Source: Heracleum sosnowskyi
Taxonomy: Eukaryota > Streptophyta > Magnoliopsida > Apiales > Apiaceae
Reading direction: 5' to 3'
NCBI GenBank assembly: GCA_030848705.1
Contig: CM061238.1
Coordinates: 45,981,133-46,045,132, forward strand
Length of the DNA: 64,000 nt
Numbering within the stretch: the first letter of the stretch is position 1; every line of letters begins with the position of its first letter. The notes under the pieces are model-generated. The model had not been told where the DNA came from and did no database searches. It saw only the letters and a program-made list of their open reading frames with translations. This document shows positions 22,601 to 34,223 of the stretch, piece after piece. A program made the translations under genes and the position numbers.

Positions 22601-25600
22601 AATATCTTTCCCCATCTCTGATCAGCTACGCGGACAACTCTCGCCAATACACCTTCTTTCCGGCAGGCTAAAATATATATAAATAAAACAAGTATGAGCG
22701 AATGAATTGCTCAGCAAGCGCATTATTAAATATAATACGAAAGGTTTCCAAAATAAACTTTGGATTTTCAAATAAACAAGCCTTTGGCTTAAACATTTGT
22801 AATCTCTAATATTTTCAAAACAAGTTTGGTAATTTACCACAATTTCTCATTCTTCTTCTCTCAATTGAATAGTTTAAAACACAAAAAGATTTATATTGGT
22901 CGTTACGGTGACCGAATCAACAATATCTACAATAGTAAGTAGAAAATATGAAATAAATATAACTCATACGTCTTCAAGACCATAGTTTGTACAAAAATAC
23001 TAATTTTGAAGATAACAGGTCTATTCATAACATTCTCTGAAACCAACAACTCTGGAAGGTTAGAATAATCAAGGGGTAAGAATGAGCCAACACGCTCGGT
23101 CAAGGAATAAAGAACGCACTTCGAGACTTCAACATGGTACCGACTGGATATGCGGTATGAATAAAACTCATCAAGATAGATATCTCACGACTGCCAATGG
23201 AATCAAGGAAGTGGATTTCGACTATTTGGAATCCAAATGAATTAAGAGTAAGTGATTTCAGCAAGATTGAAACCACCATTTATTAATCAACAACCAACAA
23301 TTTTTACGCAACGAATAAACCTGAATATCAGGTCATAACTCACAAGTACAAAACATATGGATGTAACTCATCCCAGAAATAAGAATTAATATTAGAATTG
23401 GATTTTTAACATTTATCAAATCAAAGGTTGTACTGCTGGCCAGCCACGCATCAACCCCGGACTTGCTTATAGCAAAGTCCTCTACTGGATCCTAGGCCAA
23501 TCTGGGCCTTAATTTATTCCGACCATAAATATGGCCCGACCGACTGTAACGACCCCAAATCCGGGGTCAAAGGATTTGGTCGTCACACTGCACTCTTAAT
23601 CCAAACAACCTGTTCAATATAAAATCAACACAATAATAATATCTGTGACCCCAACTCTACCAAGAATCTTTAAAGGTTATAGTGCTAGAAACAAGAATCC
23701 AAAATTTCATTACAACAATCTTTCTTCCTTACAACCATTCTCTTTACACAAATTCTAATACACTAGTATAACTTCGATAAGAAGTATACCGGCAACTAAT
23801 CTTATAAAATATATTATTCAATAGAAAACATCTATATACAAAACCTCTCACTAGCTCCAATGCTCTGGATCAAAACGTCTTTACGCTAATATCTTTCCCC
23901 ATCTCTGATCAGCTACGCGGACAACTCTCGCCAATACACCTTCTTTCCGGCAGGCTAAAATATATATAAATAAAACAAGTATGAGCGAATGAATTGCTCA
24001 GCAAGCGCATTATTAAATATAATACGAAAGGTTTCCAAAATAAACTTTGGATTTTCAAATAAACAAGCCTTTGGCTTAAACATTTGTAATCTCTAATATT
24101 TTCAAAACAAGTTTGGTAATTTACCACAATTTCTCATTCTTCTTCTCTCAATTGAATAGTTTAAAACACAAAAAGATTTATATTGGTCGTTACGGTGACC
24201 GAATCAACAATATCTACAATAGTAAGTAGAAAATATGAAATAAATATAACTCATACGTCTTCAAGACCATAGTTTGTACAAAAATACTAATTTTGAAGAT
24301 AACAGGTCTATTCATAACATTCTCTGAAACCAACAACTCTGGAAGGTTAGAATAATCAAGGGGTAAGAATGAGCCAACACGCTCGGTCAAGGAATAAAGA
24401 ACGCACTTCGAGACTTCAACATGGTACCGACTGGATATGCGGTATGAATAAAACTCATCAAGATAGATATCTCACGACTGCCAATGGAATCAAGGAAGTG
24501 GATTTCGACTATTTGGAATCCAAATGAATTAAGAGTAAGTGATTTTAGCAAGATTGAAACCACCATTTATTAATCAACAACCAACAATTTTTACGCAACG
24601 AATAAACCTGAATATCAGGTCATAACTCACAAGTACAAAACATATGGATGTAACTCATCCCAGAAATAAGAATTAATATTAGAATTGGATTTTTAACATT
24701 TATCAAATCAAAGGATGTGCTGCTGGCCAGCCACGCATCAACCCCGGACTTGCTTATAGCAAAGTCCTCTACTGGATCCTAGGCCAATCTGGGCCTTAAT
24801 TTATTCCGACCATAAATATGGCCCGACCGACTGTAACGACCCCAAATCCGGGTTCAAAGGATTTGGTCGTCACACTGCACTCTTAATCCAAACAACCTGT
24901 TCAATATAAAATCAACACAATAATAATATCAGTGACCCCAACTCTACCAAGAATCTTTAAAGGTTATAGTGCTAGAAACAAGAATCCAAAATTTCATTAC
25001 AACAATCTTTCTTCCTTACAACCATTCTCTTTACACAAATTCTAATACACTAGTATAACTTCGATAAGAAGTATACCGGCAACTAATCTTATAAAATATA
25101 TTATTCAATAGAAAACATCTATATACAAAACCTCTCACTAGCTCCAATGCTCTGGATCAAAACGTCTTTACGCTAATATCTTTCCCCATCTCTGATCAGC
25201 TACGCGGACAACTCTCGCCAATACACCTTCTTTCCGACAGGCTAAAATATATATAAATAAAACAAGTATGAGCGAATGAATTGCTCAGCAAGCGCATTAT
25301 TAAATATAATACGAAAGGTTTCCAAAATAAACTTTGGATTTTCAAATAAACAAGCCTTTGGCTTAAACATTTGTAATCTCTAATATTTTCAAAACAAGTT
25401 TGGTAATTTACCACAATTTCTCATTCTTCTTCTCTCAATTGAATAGTTTAAAACACAAAAAGATTTATATTGGTCGTTACGGCGACCGAATCAACAATAT
25501 CTACAATAGTAAGTAGAAAATATGAAATAAATATAACTCATACGTCTTCAAGACCATAGTTTGTACAAAAATACTAATTTTGAAGATAACAGGTCTATTC

Positions 25601-28600
25601 ATAACATTCTCTGAAACCAACAACTCTGGAAGGTTAGAATAATCAAGGGGTAAGAATGAGCCAACACGCTCGGTCAAGGAATAAAGAACGCACTTCGAGA
25701 CTTCAACATGGTACCGACTGGATATGCGGTATGAATAAAACTCATCAAGATAGATATCTCACGACTGCCAATGGAATCAAGGAAGTGGATTTCGACTATT
25801 TGGAATCCAAATGAATTAAGAGTAAGTGATTTTAGCAAGATTGAAACCACCATTTATTAATCAACAACCAACAATTTTTACGCAACGAATAAACCTGAAT
25901 ATCAGGTCATAACTCACAAGTACAAAACATATGGATGTAACTCATCCCAGAAATAAGAATTAATATTAGAATTGGATTTTTAACATTTATCAAATCAAAG
26001 GATGTGCTGCTGGCCAGCCACGCATCAACCCCGGACTTGCTTATAGCAAAGTCCTCTACTGGATCCTAGGCCAATCTGGGCCTTAATTTATTCCGACCAT
26101 AAATATGGCCCGACCGACTGTAACGACCCCAAATCCGGGGTCAAAGGATTTGGTCGTCACACTGCACTCTTAATCCAAACAACCTGTTCAATATAAAATC
26201 AACACAATAATAATATCTGTGACCCCAACTCTACCAAGAATCTTTAAAGGTTATAGTGCTAGAAACAAGAATCCAAAATTTCATTACAACAATCTTTCTT
26301 CCTTACAACCATTCTCTTTACACAAATTCTAATACACTAGTATAACTTCGATAAGAAGTATACCGGCAACTAATCTTATAAAATATATTATTCAATAGAA
26401 AACATCTATATACAAAACCTCTCACTAGCTCCAATGCTCTGGATCAAAACGTCTTTACGCTAATATCTTTCCCCATCTCTGATCAGCTACGCGGACAACT
26501 CTCGCCAATACACCTTCTTTCCGGCAGGCTAAAATATATATAAATAAAACAAGTATGAGCGAATGAATTGCTCAGCAAGCGCATTATTAAATATAATACG
26601 AAAGGTTTCCAAAATAAACTTTGGATTTTCAAATAAACAAGCCTTTGGCTTAAACATTTGTAATCTCTAATATTTTCAAAACAAGTTTGGTAATTTACCA
26701 CAATTTCTCATTCTTCTTCTCTCAATTGAATAGTTTAAAACACAAAAAGATTTATATTGGTCGTTACGTCGACCGAATCAACAATATCTACAATAGTAAG
26801 TAGAAAATATGAAATAAATATAACTCATACGTCTTCAAGACCATAGTTTGTACAAAAATACTAATTTTGAAGATAACAGGTCTATTCATAACATTCTCTG
26901 AAACCAACAACTCTGGAAGGTTAGAATAATCAAGGGGTAAGAATGAGCCAACACGCTCGGTCAAGGAATAAAGAACGCACTTCGAGACTTCAACATGGTG
27001 CCGACTGGATATGCGGTATGAATAAAACTCATCAAGATAGATATCTCACGACTGCCAATGGAATCAAGGAAGTGGATTTCGACTATTTGGAATCCAAATG
27101 AATTAAGAGTAAGTGATTTCAGCAAGATTGAAACCACCATTTATTAATCAACAACCAACAATTTTTACGCAACGAATAAACCTGAATATCAGGTCATAAC
27201 TCACAAGTACAAAACATATGGATGTAACTCATCCCAGAAATAAGAATTAATATTAGAATTGGATTTTTAACATTTATCAAATCAAAGGTTGTGCTGCTGG
27301 CCAGCCACGCATCAACCCCGGACTTGCTTATAGCAAAGTCCTCTACTGGATCCTAGGCCAATCTGGGCCTTAATTTATTCCGACCATAAATATGGCCCGG
27401 CCGACTGTAACGACCCCAAATCCGGGGTCAAAGGATTTGGTCGTCACACTGCACTCTTAATCCAAACAACCTATTCAATATAAAATCAACACAATAATAA
27501 TATCTGTGACCCCAACTCTACCAAGAATCTTTAAAGGTTATAGTGCTAGAAACAAGAATCCAAAATTTCATTACAACAATCTTTCTTCCTTACAACCATT
27601 CTCTTTACACAAATTCTAATACACTAGTATAACTTCGATAAGAAGTATACCGGTAACTAATCTTATAAAATATATTATTCAATAGAAAACATCTATATAC
27701 AAAACCTCTCACTAGCTCCAATGCTCTGGATCAAAACGTCTTTACGCTAATATCTTTCCCCATCTCTGATCAGCTACGCGGACAACTCTCGCCAATACAC
27801 CTTCTTTCCGGCAGACTAAAATATATATAAATAAAACAAGTATGAGCGAATGAATTGCTCAGCAAGCGCATTATTAAATATAATACGAAAGGTTTCCAAA
27901 ATAAACTTTGGATTTTCAAATAAACAAGCCTTTGGCTTAAACATTTGTAATCTCTAATATTTTCAAAACAAGTTTGGTAATTTACCACAATTTCTCATTC
28001 TTCTTCTCTCAATTGAATAGTTTAAAACACAAAAAGATTTATATTGGTCGTTACGGCGACCGAATCAACAATATCTACAATAGTAAGTAGAAAATATGAA
28101 ATAAATATAACTCATACGTCTTCAAGACCATAGTTTGTACAAAAATACTAATTTTGAAGATAACAGGTCTATTCATAACATTCTCTGAAACCAACAACTC
28201 TGGAAGGTTAGAATAATCAAGGGGTAAGAATGAGCCAACACGCTCAGTCAAGGAATAAAGAACGCACTTCGAGACTTCAACATGGTACCGACTGGATATG
28301 CGGTATAAATAAAACTCATCAAGATAGATATCTCACGACTGCCAATGGAATCAAGGAAGTGGATTTCGACTATTTGGAATCCAAATGAATTAAGAGTAAG
28401 TGATTTCAACAAGATTGAAACCACCATTTATTAATCAACAACCAACAATTTTTACGCAACGAATAAACCTGAATATCAGGTCATAACTCACAAGTACAAA
28501 ACATATGGATGTAACTCATCCCAGAAATAAGAATTAATATTAGAATTGGATTTTTAACATTTATCAAATCAAAGGTTGTGCTGCTGGCCAGCCACGCATC

Positions 28601-28692
28601 AACCCCGGACTTGCTTATAGCAAAGTCCTCTACTGGATCCTAGGCCAATCTGGGACTTAATTTATTCCGACCATAAATATGGCCCGACCGAC
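19684..28692 (-). repeat. Tandem array: seven extra 1287-bp units of the element C LTR end (R-U5)
   Basis: Units start with TGTAACGACCCC at exactly 1287-bp spacing: 19684, 20971, 22258, 23545, 24832, 26119 and 27406. The eighth, at 28693, continues into the full LTR. Each unit is the LTR terminal segment equal to 12018-13301 plus GAC. Every junction reads GACCGACTGTAACG or a one-base variant (GGCCGAC at 27399). The bases next to the PBS are ACCAACTGTAACG, so the founding junction probably used the ACC shared by the LTR site and the PBS flank. Units differ from each other at few sites. Each repeats a 72-codon minus frame, which I regard as chance. Confidence 0.95.
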
Positions 28693-29424
28693 TGTAACGA
28701 CCCCAAATCCGGGGTCAAAGGATTTGGTCGTCACACTGCACTCTTAATCCAAACAACCTGTTCAATATAAAATCAACACAATAATAATATCTGTGACCCC
28801 AACTCTACCAAGAATCTTTAAAGGTTATAGTGCTAGAAACAAGAATCCAAAATTTCATTACAACAATCTTTCTTCCTTACAACCATTCTCTTTACACAAA
28901 TTCTAATAGACTAGTATAACTTCGATAAGAAGTATACCGGTAACTAATCTTATAAAATATATTATTCAATAGAAAACATCTATATACAAAACCTCTCACT
29001 AGCTCCAATGCTCTGGATCAAAACGTCTTTACGCTAATATCTTTCCCCATCTCTGATCAGCTACGCGGACAACTCTCGCCAATACACCTTCTTTCCGGCA
29101 GACTAAAATATATATAAATAAAACAAGTATGAGCGAATGAATTGCTCAGCAAGCGCATTATTAAATATAATACGAAAGGTTTCCAAAATAAACTTTGGAT
29201 TTTCAAATAAACAAGCCTTTGGCTTAAACATTTGTAATCTCTAATATTTTCAAAACAAGTTTGGTAATTTACCACAATTTCTCATTCTTCTTCTCTCAAT
29301 TGAATAGTTTAAAACACAAAAAGATTTATATTGGTCGTTACGGCGACCGAATCAACAATATCTACAATAGTAAGTAGAAAATATGAAATAAATATAACTC
29401 ATACGTCTTCAAGACCATAGTTTG
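28693..29424 (-). repeat. Element C 5' LTR, eighth unit up to the D insertion
   Basis: The last unit is continuous with the LTR body; D enters after its base 732. The remainder resumes at 53038. It shares variants with unit 7 (GGTAACT near 28939, CAGACTAA near 29098). Confidence 0.9.
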
Positions 29425-30443
29425 TGTTAGGAATATGTTGTTCTTGATGATAAACATAAAACACTTAGTAGAATTTGTGTAAAGTCATTTTTGTAACTGT
29501 CAACGAAATGGCATGCTTTGCAGCATTCCGTTGACAGGAAGCTCATCAACGAAATGAGTGTTGTAGCAATTGCATTGTACAATACTTCTCAGTATGATAG
29601 GCATTCTGTTATATGTTTTAGATAGGTTTTCTAAGTCATGTTGACTAAGTACTAGATAGGCAAAATAGGTTGGTTAATTGTAAATATGTTATGCCTTGTA
29701 ATTTTGACTAAGTGAAGACATGTCAACGGTATGAAGATTACTCTGTCAACGGTATGGAGTTTACCCGTCAACGAAACGAGGGAAACACCATCAACGGAAT
29801 GAAGAATGAAGCTATCAACGAAACACATCTCCTTGCTATCAACGAATCAATGTTGCTTTTTGAACAGTTGACAAAGTGATAGTGACAGTTTACTGAACAG
29901 ATCTAAAAGGAGATATGGAAGTGTACTTTGCATTGGAAGCCATCAAAGTGGATACTGGAAATAAGGAAACATTCCAATTTCCAATAAGGCTCTTGGAAAT
30001 GATTATAATGAGCATGAAGACAAAAGCAAAGATCTCCAAGGACCATTGGACAAAAGGAATGAAAAGCAAGCTACTGATGGTTACTACTATTATTCTTTAG
30101 TTTAACCAAACGTAGAATTGTAAACTTGGGATTATATAACCAAGTGTAGCAGTTACTTTAGAAAGAAGAGAAGAAACACAAATAGATAGTATTAGCTATT
30201 TTTGAGAGCAATTCTTCTCTACAACCTTGTAACTGAGCAGCTGTGTACTTTTGTATCACAGATTATTTCCGCAATAAAAACACTTCAGTTGGATCATCAA
30301 ACAATCCAACTGAATTATTTATATCTTGTGTTTTTATTTATTCAGTTCAGTTTTATTTTATAAAGTGTTTAGTTTCAAGAAAATATCAAGAATTGTATTC
30401 AACCCCCCCTTCTACAATTCTGTTAGGTCATTTGGGAATAACA
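29425..30443 (+). repeat. Element D 5' LTR (1019 bp)
   Basis: TGTTAGGAATATG..GGGAATAACA, TG..CA ends, followed by the PBS. TATATAA is at 30133-30139 and AATAAA at 30273-30278, so the RNA start is probably about 30165. It carries about nine copies of the motif TCAACGAAA/TCAACGGTA or its complement (29502-29850). A 61-codon frame at 29915-30100 is repeated in the other LTR and is not called a gene. Confidence 0.95.
30133..30139 (+). promoter_or_regulatory. TATA box of the element D LTR
   Basis: TATATAA in an otherwise mixed context, about 140 bp upstream of the AATAAA at 30273, the normal U3-R arrangement. Confidence 0.6.
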
Positions 30444-30445
30444 AT

Positions 30446-30457
30446 TGGTATCAGAGC
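30446..30457 (+). other. Element D primer binding site
   Basis: TGGTATCAGAGC, complementary to initiator tRNA-Met, two bases after the LTR end. Confidence 0.93.
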
Positions 30458-30507
30458 GAGCTTCTAACATACAAGAAGTTTAAAGATCAAGACCAAAAAC
30501 AGAAACC

Positions 30508-32979
30508 ATGGTGAAGAAGGATGCAGGTGTGAAGATACCAGTTCTTGATAAAGATAATTACTTTCACTGGAAAGTAAAGATGCATTTACATCTCATGTCT
30601 ATGGATGAGAGGTATGTAGACTGCATTGAGAAAGGTCCACACGTTCCCATGAAGCTTGATTCTAGAGTTGGACTGCCAGATGATGCACCTGATGTAGAGA
30701 TTCCAAAAACTGTCTCAGAATGGACTGTTGAAGATATTGCAGAAGTCCATAAAGACAAAAGGACCATGAACATTCTGTTTAATGGTTTGGAGCAAGAGAT
30801 GTTTGACAATGTTATCAACTGTACAACCTCTAAGGAAGTATGGGATACTGTTAGAACTCTCTGTGAAGGAACTGAGCAAGTCAGGGAAAATAAAATGCAA
30901 CTCCTTATACAACAATATGAGCATTTTCATTTTAAAGCTGGTGAAACCCTAAATGACACGTTTAGTAGGTTTCAAAAGCTTTTGAATGGATTAAAGTTGT
31001 ATGGGAGGATCTATCAAACCAAGGATTCAAACCTTAAATTTCTTAGAGCTCTTCCAAAAGAATGGAAGCCTATGACTGTTTCTCTCAGAAACACTCAAGA
31101 GTACAAAGACTACACTCTTGAAAGGCTTTATGGAACCTTGAAGACTTATGAGCTGGAAATGGAGCAAGATGAGGAAATTGAAAAGGTACAAAAGAAGGGT
31201 GGATCTATTGCATTGATTGCATCTGTGAACCAACTTGAAGATGACAATAAAGAAGCTGCAAAGGCCACAACTAGTCGATCTAGTTGTAGGAGTGATGTTA
31301 GCAAGGGTAAAGACAAGATGACAGAAGAAGAAGAATCAGAACCAGCCAACTTGGAGGACTTAGATGAGATTGATGAACACATTGCTTTTCTGTCTAGAAA
31401 ATTCTCTAAGTTCAAGTTCAAAAGAAACTCAGAAGCAAGGCCACCAAGAAGAGACTTTCAACCTAGCAAAACAAACTGGATTGAAAAGTCTAAGTCAAAA
31501 TGTTTCAATTGTGGAATGCTTGGTCACTTTGCTGGAGACTGCAGAAAGCCCAAGGTTGAGAAGGGCAACAGGAAATTTGAGCCTGTTGATTATAAAAAGA
31601 AATACTTTGAACTTCTCAAACAAAAAGAAAAGGCTTTCATGTCTCAGGAGTATGATTGGGCTGGTAATGGTGAAGATTCTGATGATGATGTTGAGTATGT
31701 CAACTTGGCTCTTATGGCTGACAATCATGAGCAGGAAGCAAGTTCCTCAAGCAACCAGGTAACAATTACTAATCTTTCTGAGCTTTCTAAAGAGGAATGC
31801 GACAGTGCAGTAAATGAAATGTCTACTGTATTATATAATTTGCGTGTTACTCTTAAATCACTTACTAAAGAGAATTCTAGAATAAAAGAGACCAATCTGC
31901 TCTTAAGTGATAGGAATGCAATGTTAGAAGCACAGCTCATTGAATTTGAGAAAATGAGATGTGTTAGTAGGGATGCTAAGAAGGAACTTGAGAACGTGTT
32001 ACAAAGGGAAGAAATTCTTAAAACACAACTTGAGATAGAACAAGGTGTGATTGCAAAATGGAAGGATGCCAGGAATGTTGCTGCCAACATAATTAATGTT
32101 CAAGGCGTGGAATCCTTCTGTGAGCAATCATGGAAAAGGAACAAAGAGAAGCTAGGGTATGTTGGTGAAACCTTAGAATCAGAAACTGAGTCAACAAACA
32201 ACAAGGATCATTTGTTGAAGGTTGATATGTCAACGGAATGCAATGTTTCGTTGACAGATGAACCATCAACCGATCAGGCTGTTTCGTTGACAGAGAAAAG
32301 AAAGGATGAACTCACTAGACTTAATAACAAGTATGGTCCTGTCACCAAGAACTTTGTTCAAGGTGAGTCTAGTAAATCAAAGAAAGTTGAGAAGCCTGTT
32401 GAGAGAGCTAATGTAGGTAACTTGTCTAACAAGCAATTGAAAGACAAGTTAGAGAAAGTTCAGGTTGAGGCTAAGGGAAATAAAAAGAATAACAGAAATG
32501 GCAAGGTAGGGATTAACAAACACAACAATTACACACCTGATAAATATGCACCTAGAAAGACATGTGTCAATTGTGGAAGTGTTAATCATTTATCTACTAA
32601 CTGCAAATCTGTTAAGAAATCTGCTAATGTGAAAATGCCCAAGCCTGCAATGAACAGTTCCATGCCTAAAATGCCTGTTATGCCTAACATGTTTGCTCCA
32701 TATGCACAATTTCAGAATCCATATGCTAGCATGCCATTTGTGCCTAATCCTTACATGAATATGTTTAACATGCCACAAATGCCATGGAACATGAATAACA
32801 TGATTGTTCCTCCAACTATGCATGCTATGAATGAAAATATGAGCAACCCTCAGAAATCAACACCAAGGGTAAAGATTGATTTGAATCAATCTGAGCCCAA
32901 AGTGAAAAATGGTACAAAAGGGAATGCAAAGGCTAACAAGACAGGACCCAAGGAAACTTGGGTACCAAAATCAACTTGA
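30508..32979 (+). CDS. gag: Element D gag (823 aa)
   Basis: ATG at 30508, 50 bp after the PBS. The N-terminal copia gag region begins MVKKDAGVKIPVLDKDNY. CCHC knuckles: CFNCGMLGHFAGDC near residue 331 and CVNCGSVNHLSTNC near 685. Residues about 440-540 look coiled-coil. After the second knuckle comes an unusual tail rich in Met, Pro and Asn (about 710-785; repeated MPKMPVMPN and NPYMNMFNMPQMPW patterns), not seen in A or E. The linker at 32227-32300 holds three copies of the family motif. It ends with TGA at 32977-32979, and pol follows in the -1 frame. Confidence 0.93.
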   Translation: MVKKDAGVKIPVLDKDNYFHWKVKMHLHLMSMDERYVDCIEKGPHVPMKLDSRVGLPDDAPDVEIPKTVSEWTVEDIAEVHKDKRTMNILFNGLEQEMFDNVINCTTSKEVWDTVRTLCEGTEQVRENKMQLLIQQYEHFHFKAGETLNDTFSRFQKLLNGLKLYGRIYQTKDSNLKFLRALPKEWKPMTVSLRNTQEYKDYTLERLYGTLKTYELEMEQDEEIEKVQKKGGSIALIASVNQLEDDNKEAAKATTSRSSCRSDVSKGKDKMTEEEESEPANLEDLDEIDEHIAFLSRKFSKFKFKRNSEARPPRRDFQPSKTNWIEKSKSKCFNCGMLGHFAGDCRKPKVEKGNRKFEPVDYKKKYFELLKQKEKAFMSQEYDWAGNGEDSDDDVEYVNLALMADNHEQEASSSSNQVTITNLSELSKEECDSAVNEMSTVLYNLRVTLKSLTKENSRIKETNLLLSDRNAMLEAQLIEFEKMRCVSRDAKKELENVLQREEILKTQLEIEQGVIAKWKDARNVAANIINVQGVESFCEQSWKRNKEKLGYVGETLESETESTNNKDHLLKVDMSTECNVSLTDEPSTDQAVSLTEKRKDELTRLNNKYGPVTKNFVQGESSKSKKVEKPVERANVGNLSNKQLKDKLEKVQVEAKGNKKNNRNGKVGINKHNNYTPDKYAPRKTCVNCGSVNHLSTNCKSVKKSANVKMPKPAMNSSMPKMPVMPNMFAPYAQFQNPYASMPFVPNPYMNMFNMPQMPWNMNNMIVPPTMHAMNENMSNPQKSTPRVKIDLNQSEPKVKNGTKGNAKANKTGPKETWVPKST

Positions 32980-32999
32980 TTTGGGTTTATTGTGTGCAG
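32977..32999 (+). promoter_or_regulatory. Element D gag-pol boundary, splice-acceptor-like
   Basis: TGA is followed by TTTGGGTTTATTGTGTGCAG, and GGA (33000) is the first pol codon. Pol is in the -1 frame to gag. Same position and shape as in A, B and E. Confidence 0.45.
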
Positions 33000-33514
33000 G
33001 GAGACAAAAGGAATCTTTGGTACTTGGATAGTGGTTGTTCAAGACACATGACTGGTGATTCTACCCTGCTCACAGAGTTTCAGGAAAGAGCTGGCCCTTG
33101 TATTGCTTTTGGAGATGACAGCAAAGGCTACACAAAGGGATATGGCTTGATTTCAAAAGAGAATGTCATCATAGATGAGGTTGCATTGGTGGATGGTCTT
33201 AAGCACAACTTGCTTAGCATCAGCCAACTCTGTGACAAAGGATTTTTAGTTACTTTTTCGAAAGAAGCCTGTGTTGTTTCTAAAGGAGGAAACAACAATG
33301 TGGTAATGACTGGATTCAGAAGAGGGAATGTGTACATTGCTGACTTTAGTAGCACAAGTTCAGAAACCATCACCTGTCTTTTCAGCAAGGCAAGCAAAGA
33401 TGAAAGTTGGTTATGGCACAAGAAATTATCCCATCTGAATTTCAAAGTTATGAATGATTTGGTGAGAAAGGATCTTGCTAGAGGAATTCCACAAGTGGAA
33501 TTTTCCAAGGATGG
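33000..33514 (+). pseudogene. pol: Element D pol, 5' part (protease, start of integrase), cut by element E
   Basis: Protease motif DSGCSRHMTG is near residue 10; GAG-pre-integrase with W-HKKLSHLNF near 33415. The frame is open to the E insertion, after the codons for a conserved KDG just before the CxxC of the integrase zinc finger. The remainder resumes at 44005 in the matching frame. E begins at 33515. Confidence 0.93.
33510..33514. repeat. Target site duplication of element E, left copy (GATGG)
   Basis: GATGG at 33510-33514 and again at 44000-44004, flanking TG..CA termini. Confidence 0.93.
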
Positions 33515-34114
33515 TGTTGCCCAGTAAATAACAATTGTAGAAGGGGGTTGAATACAATTGTATAAGATTCTCGACTTTATATAACACAAATATGAAAGAT
33601 CAATAACAATAACAATAACAACTTTATTAACTTTGATATAAAACTGTTACAAACTCTCTTAAGAAATTCTGATGTTCTTAAGAGCTGCTAGCTTACAAAA
33701 ACTCTCTCAAGAAAAACTGTTCTTAAGAGCTTCTCTCCGATTATGTTCTCTCTCTGATAAGTACATAAATCGAAACCAAAACTGTGTTTATATAGTGCAC
33801 ACAGCTTCTCTATCAATAACAAGATAAGTCCTAATCATAATAAAGATAGAAACATATCTTTAATCGATAGCTGCATTCTACAAACCAGGAACAAACTTCC
33901 ATGTTTATCTAGACTCCAAATATAACTCGAAGTAGGAATCCTGATCAGCTTCAAGTCCTGATGATCAAACCTGATCATAGTCTGAGTAGGAATCCTGATG
34001 ATCAATAAGATACTGACGCTTGATCAAATACTGATGACCATGCAATACTGATGACGTCAGCAATCCTGATCAGTTGAGTCTAGCTTCTGACGATCATTGA
34101 ATTCTGATCTAACA
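33515..34114 (-). repeat. Element E 3' LTR (600 bp)
   Basis: TGTTGCCCAG at 33515 to ATCTAACA at 34114 on the plus strand. Many AATCCTGAT/ATACTGATGA motif copies lie at 33935-34085. The PPT adjoins at 34115. Confidence 0.95.
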
Positions 34115-34128
34115 ATCTCCCCCAATCT
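34115..34128 (-). other. Element E polypurine tract
   Basis: The minus strand reads AGATTGGGGGAGAT next to the 3' LTR, the same as in B and close to that of D. Confidence 0.88.
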
Positions 34129-34223
34129 CATACTTTGTGAAATAAAGTATAGATTCCAAATATTCAATGATGTCAAAAACATGTATCAAAATGTACGAGT
34201 ATCTTCAGAAACAACTTATCTGT

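Noticed and set aside
19684..28692. CRISPR-like or centromeric satellite reading of the regular repeats
   Set aside because: The unit is 1287 bp of LTR sequence with no spacers. Eight copies inside one LTR is far from a centromeric array, though it could be an early stage of satellite formation.
29915..30100. 61-codon frame in the D LTR (also 52504-52689)
   Set aside because: Lies in U3 upstream of the TATA box; its identity in both copies only reflects young LTRs.
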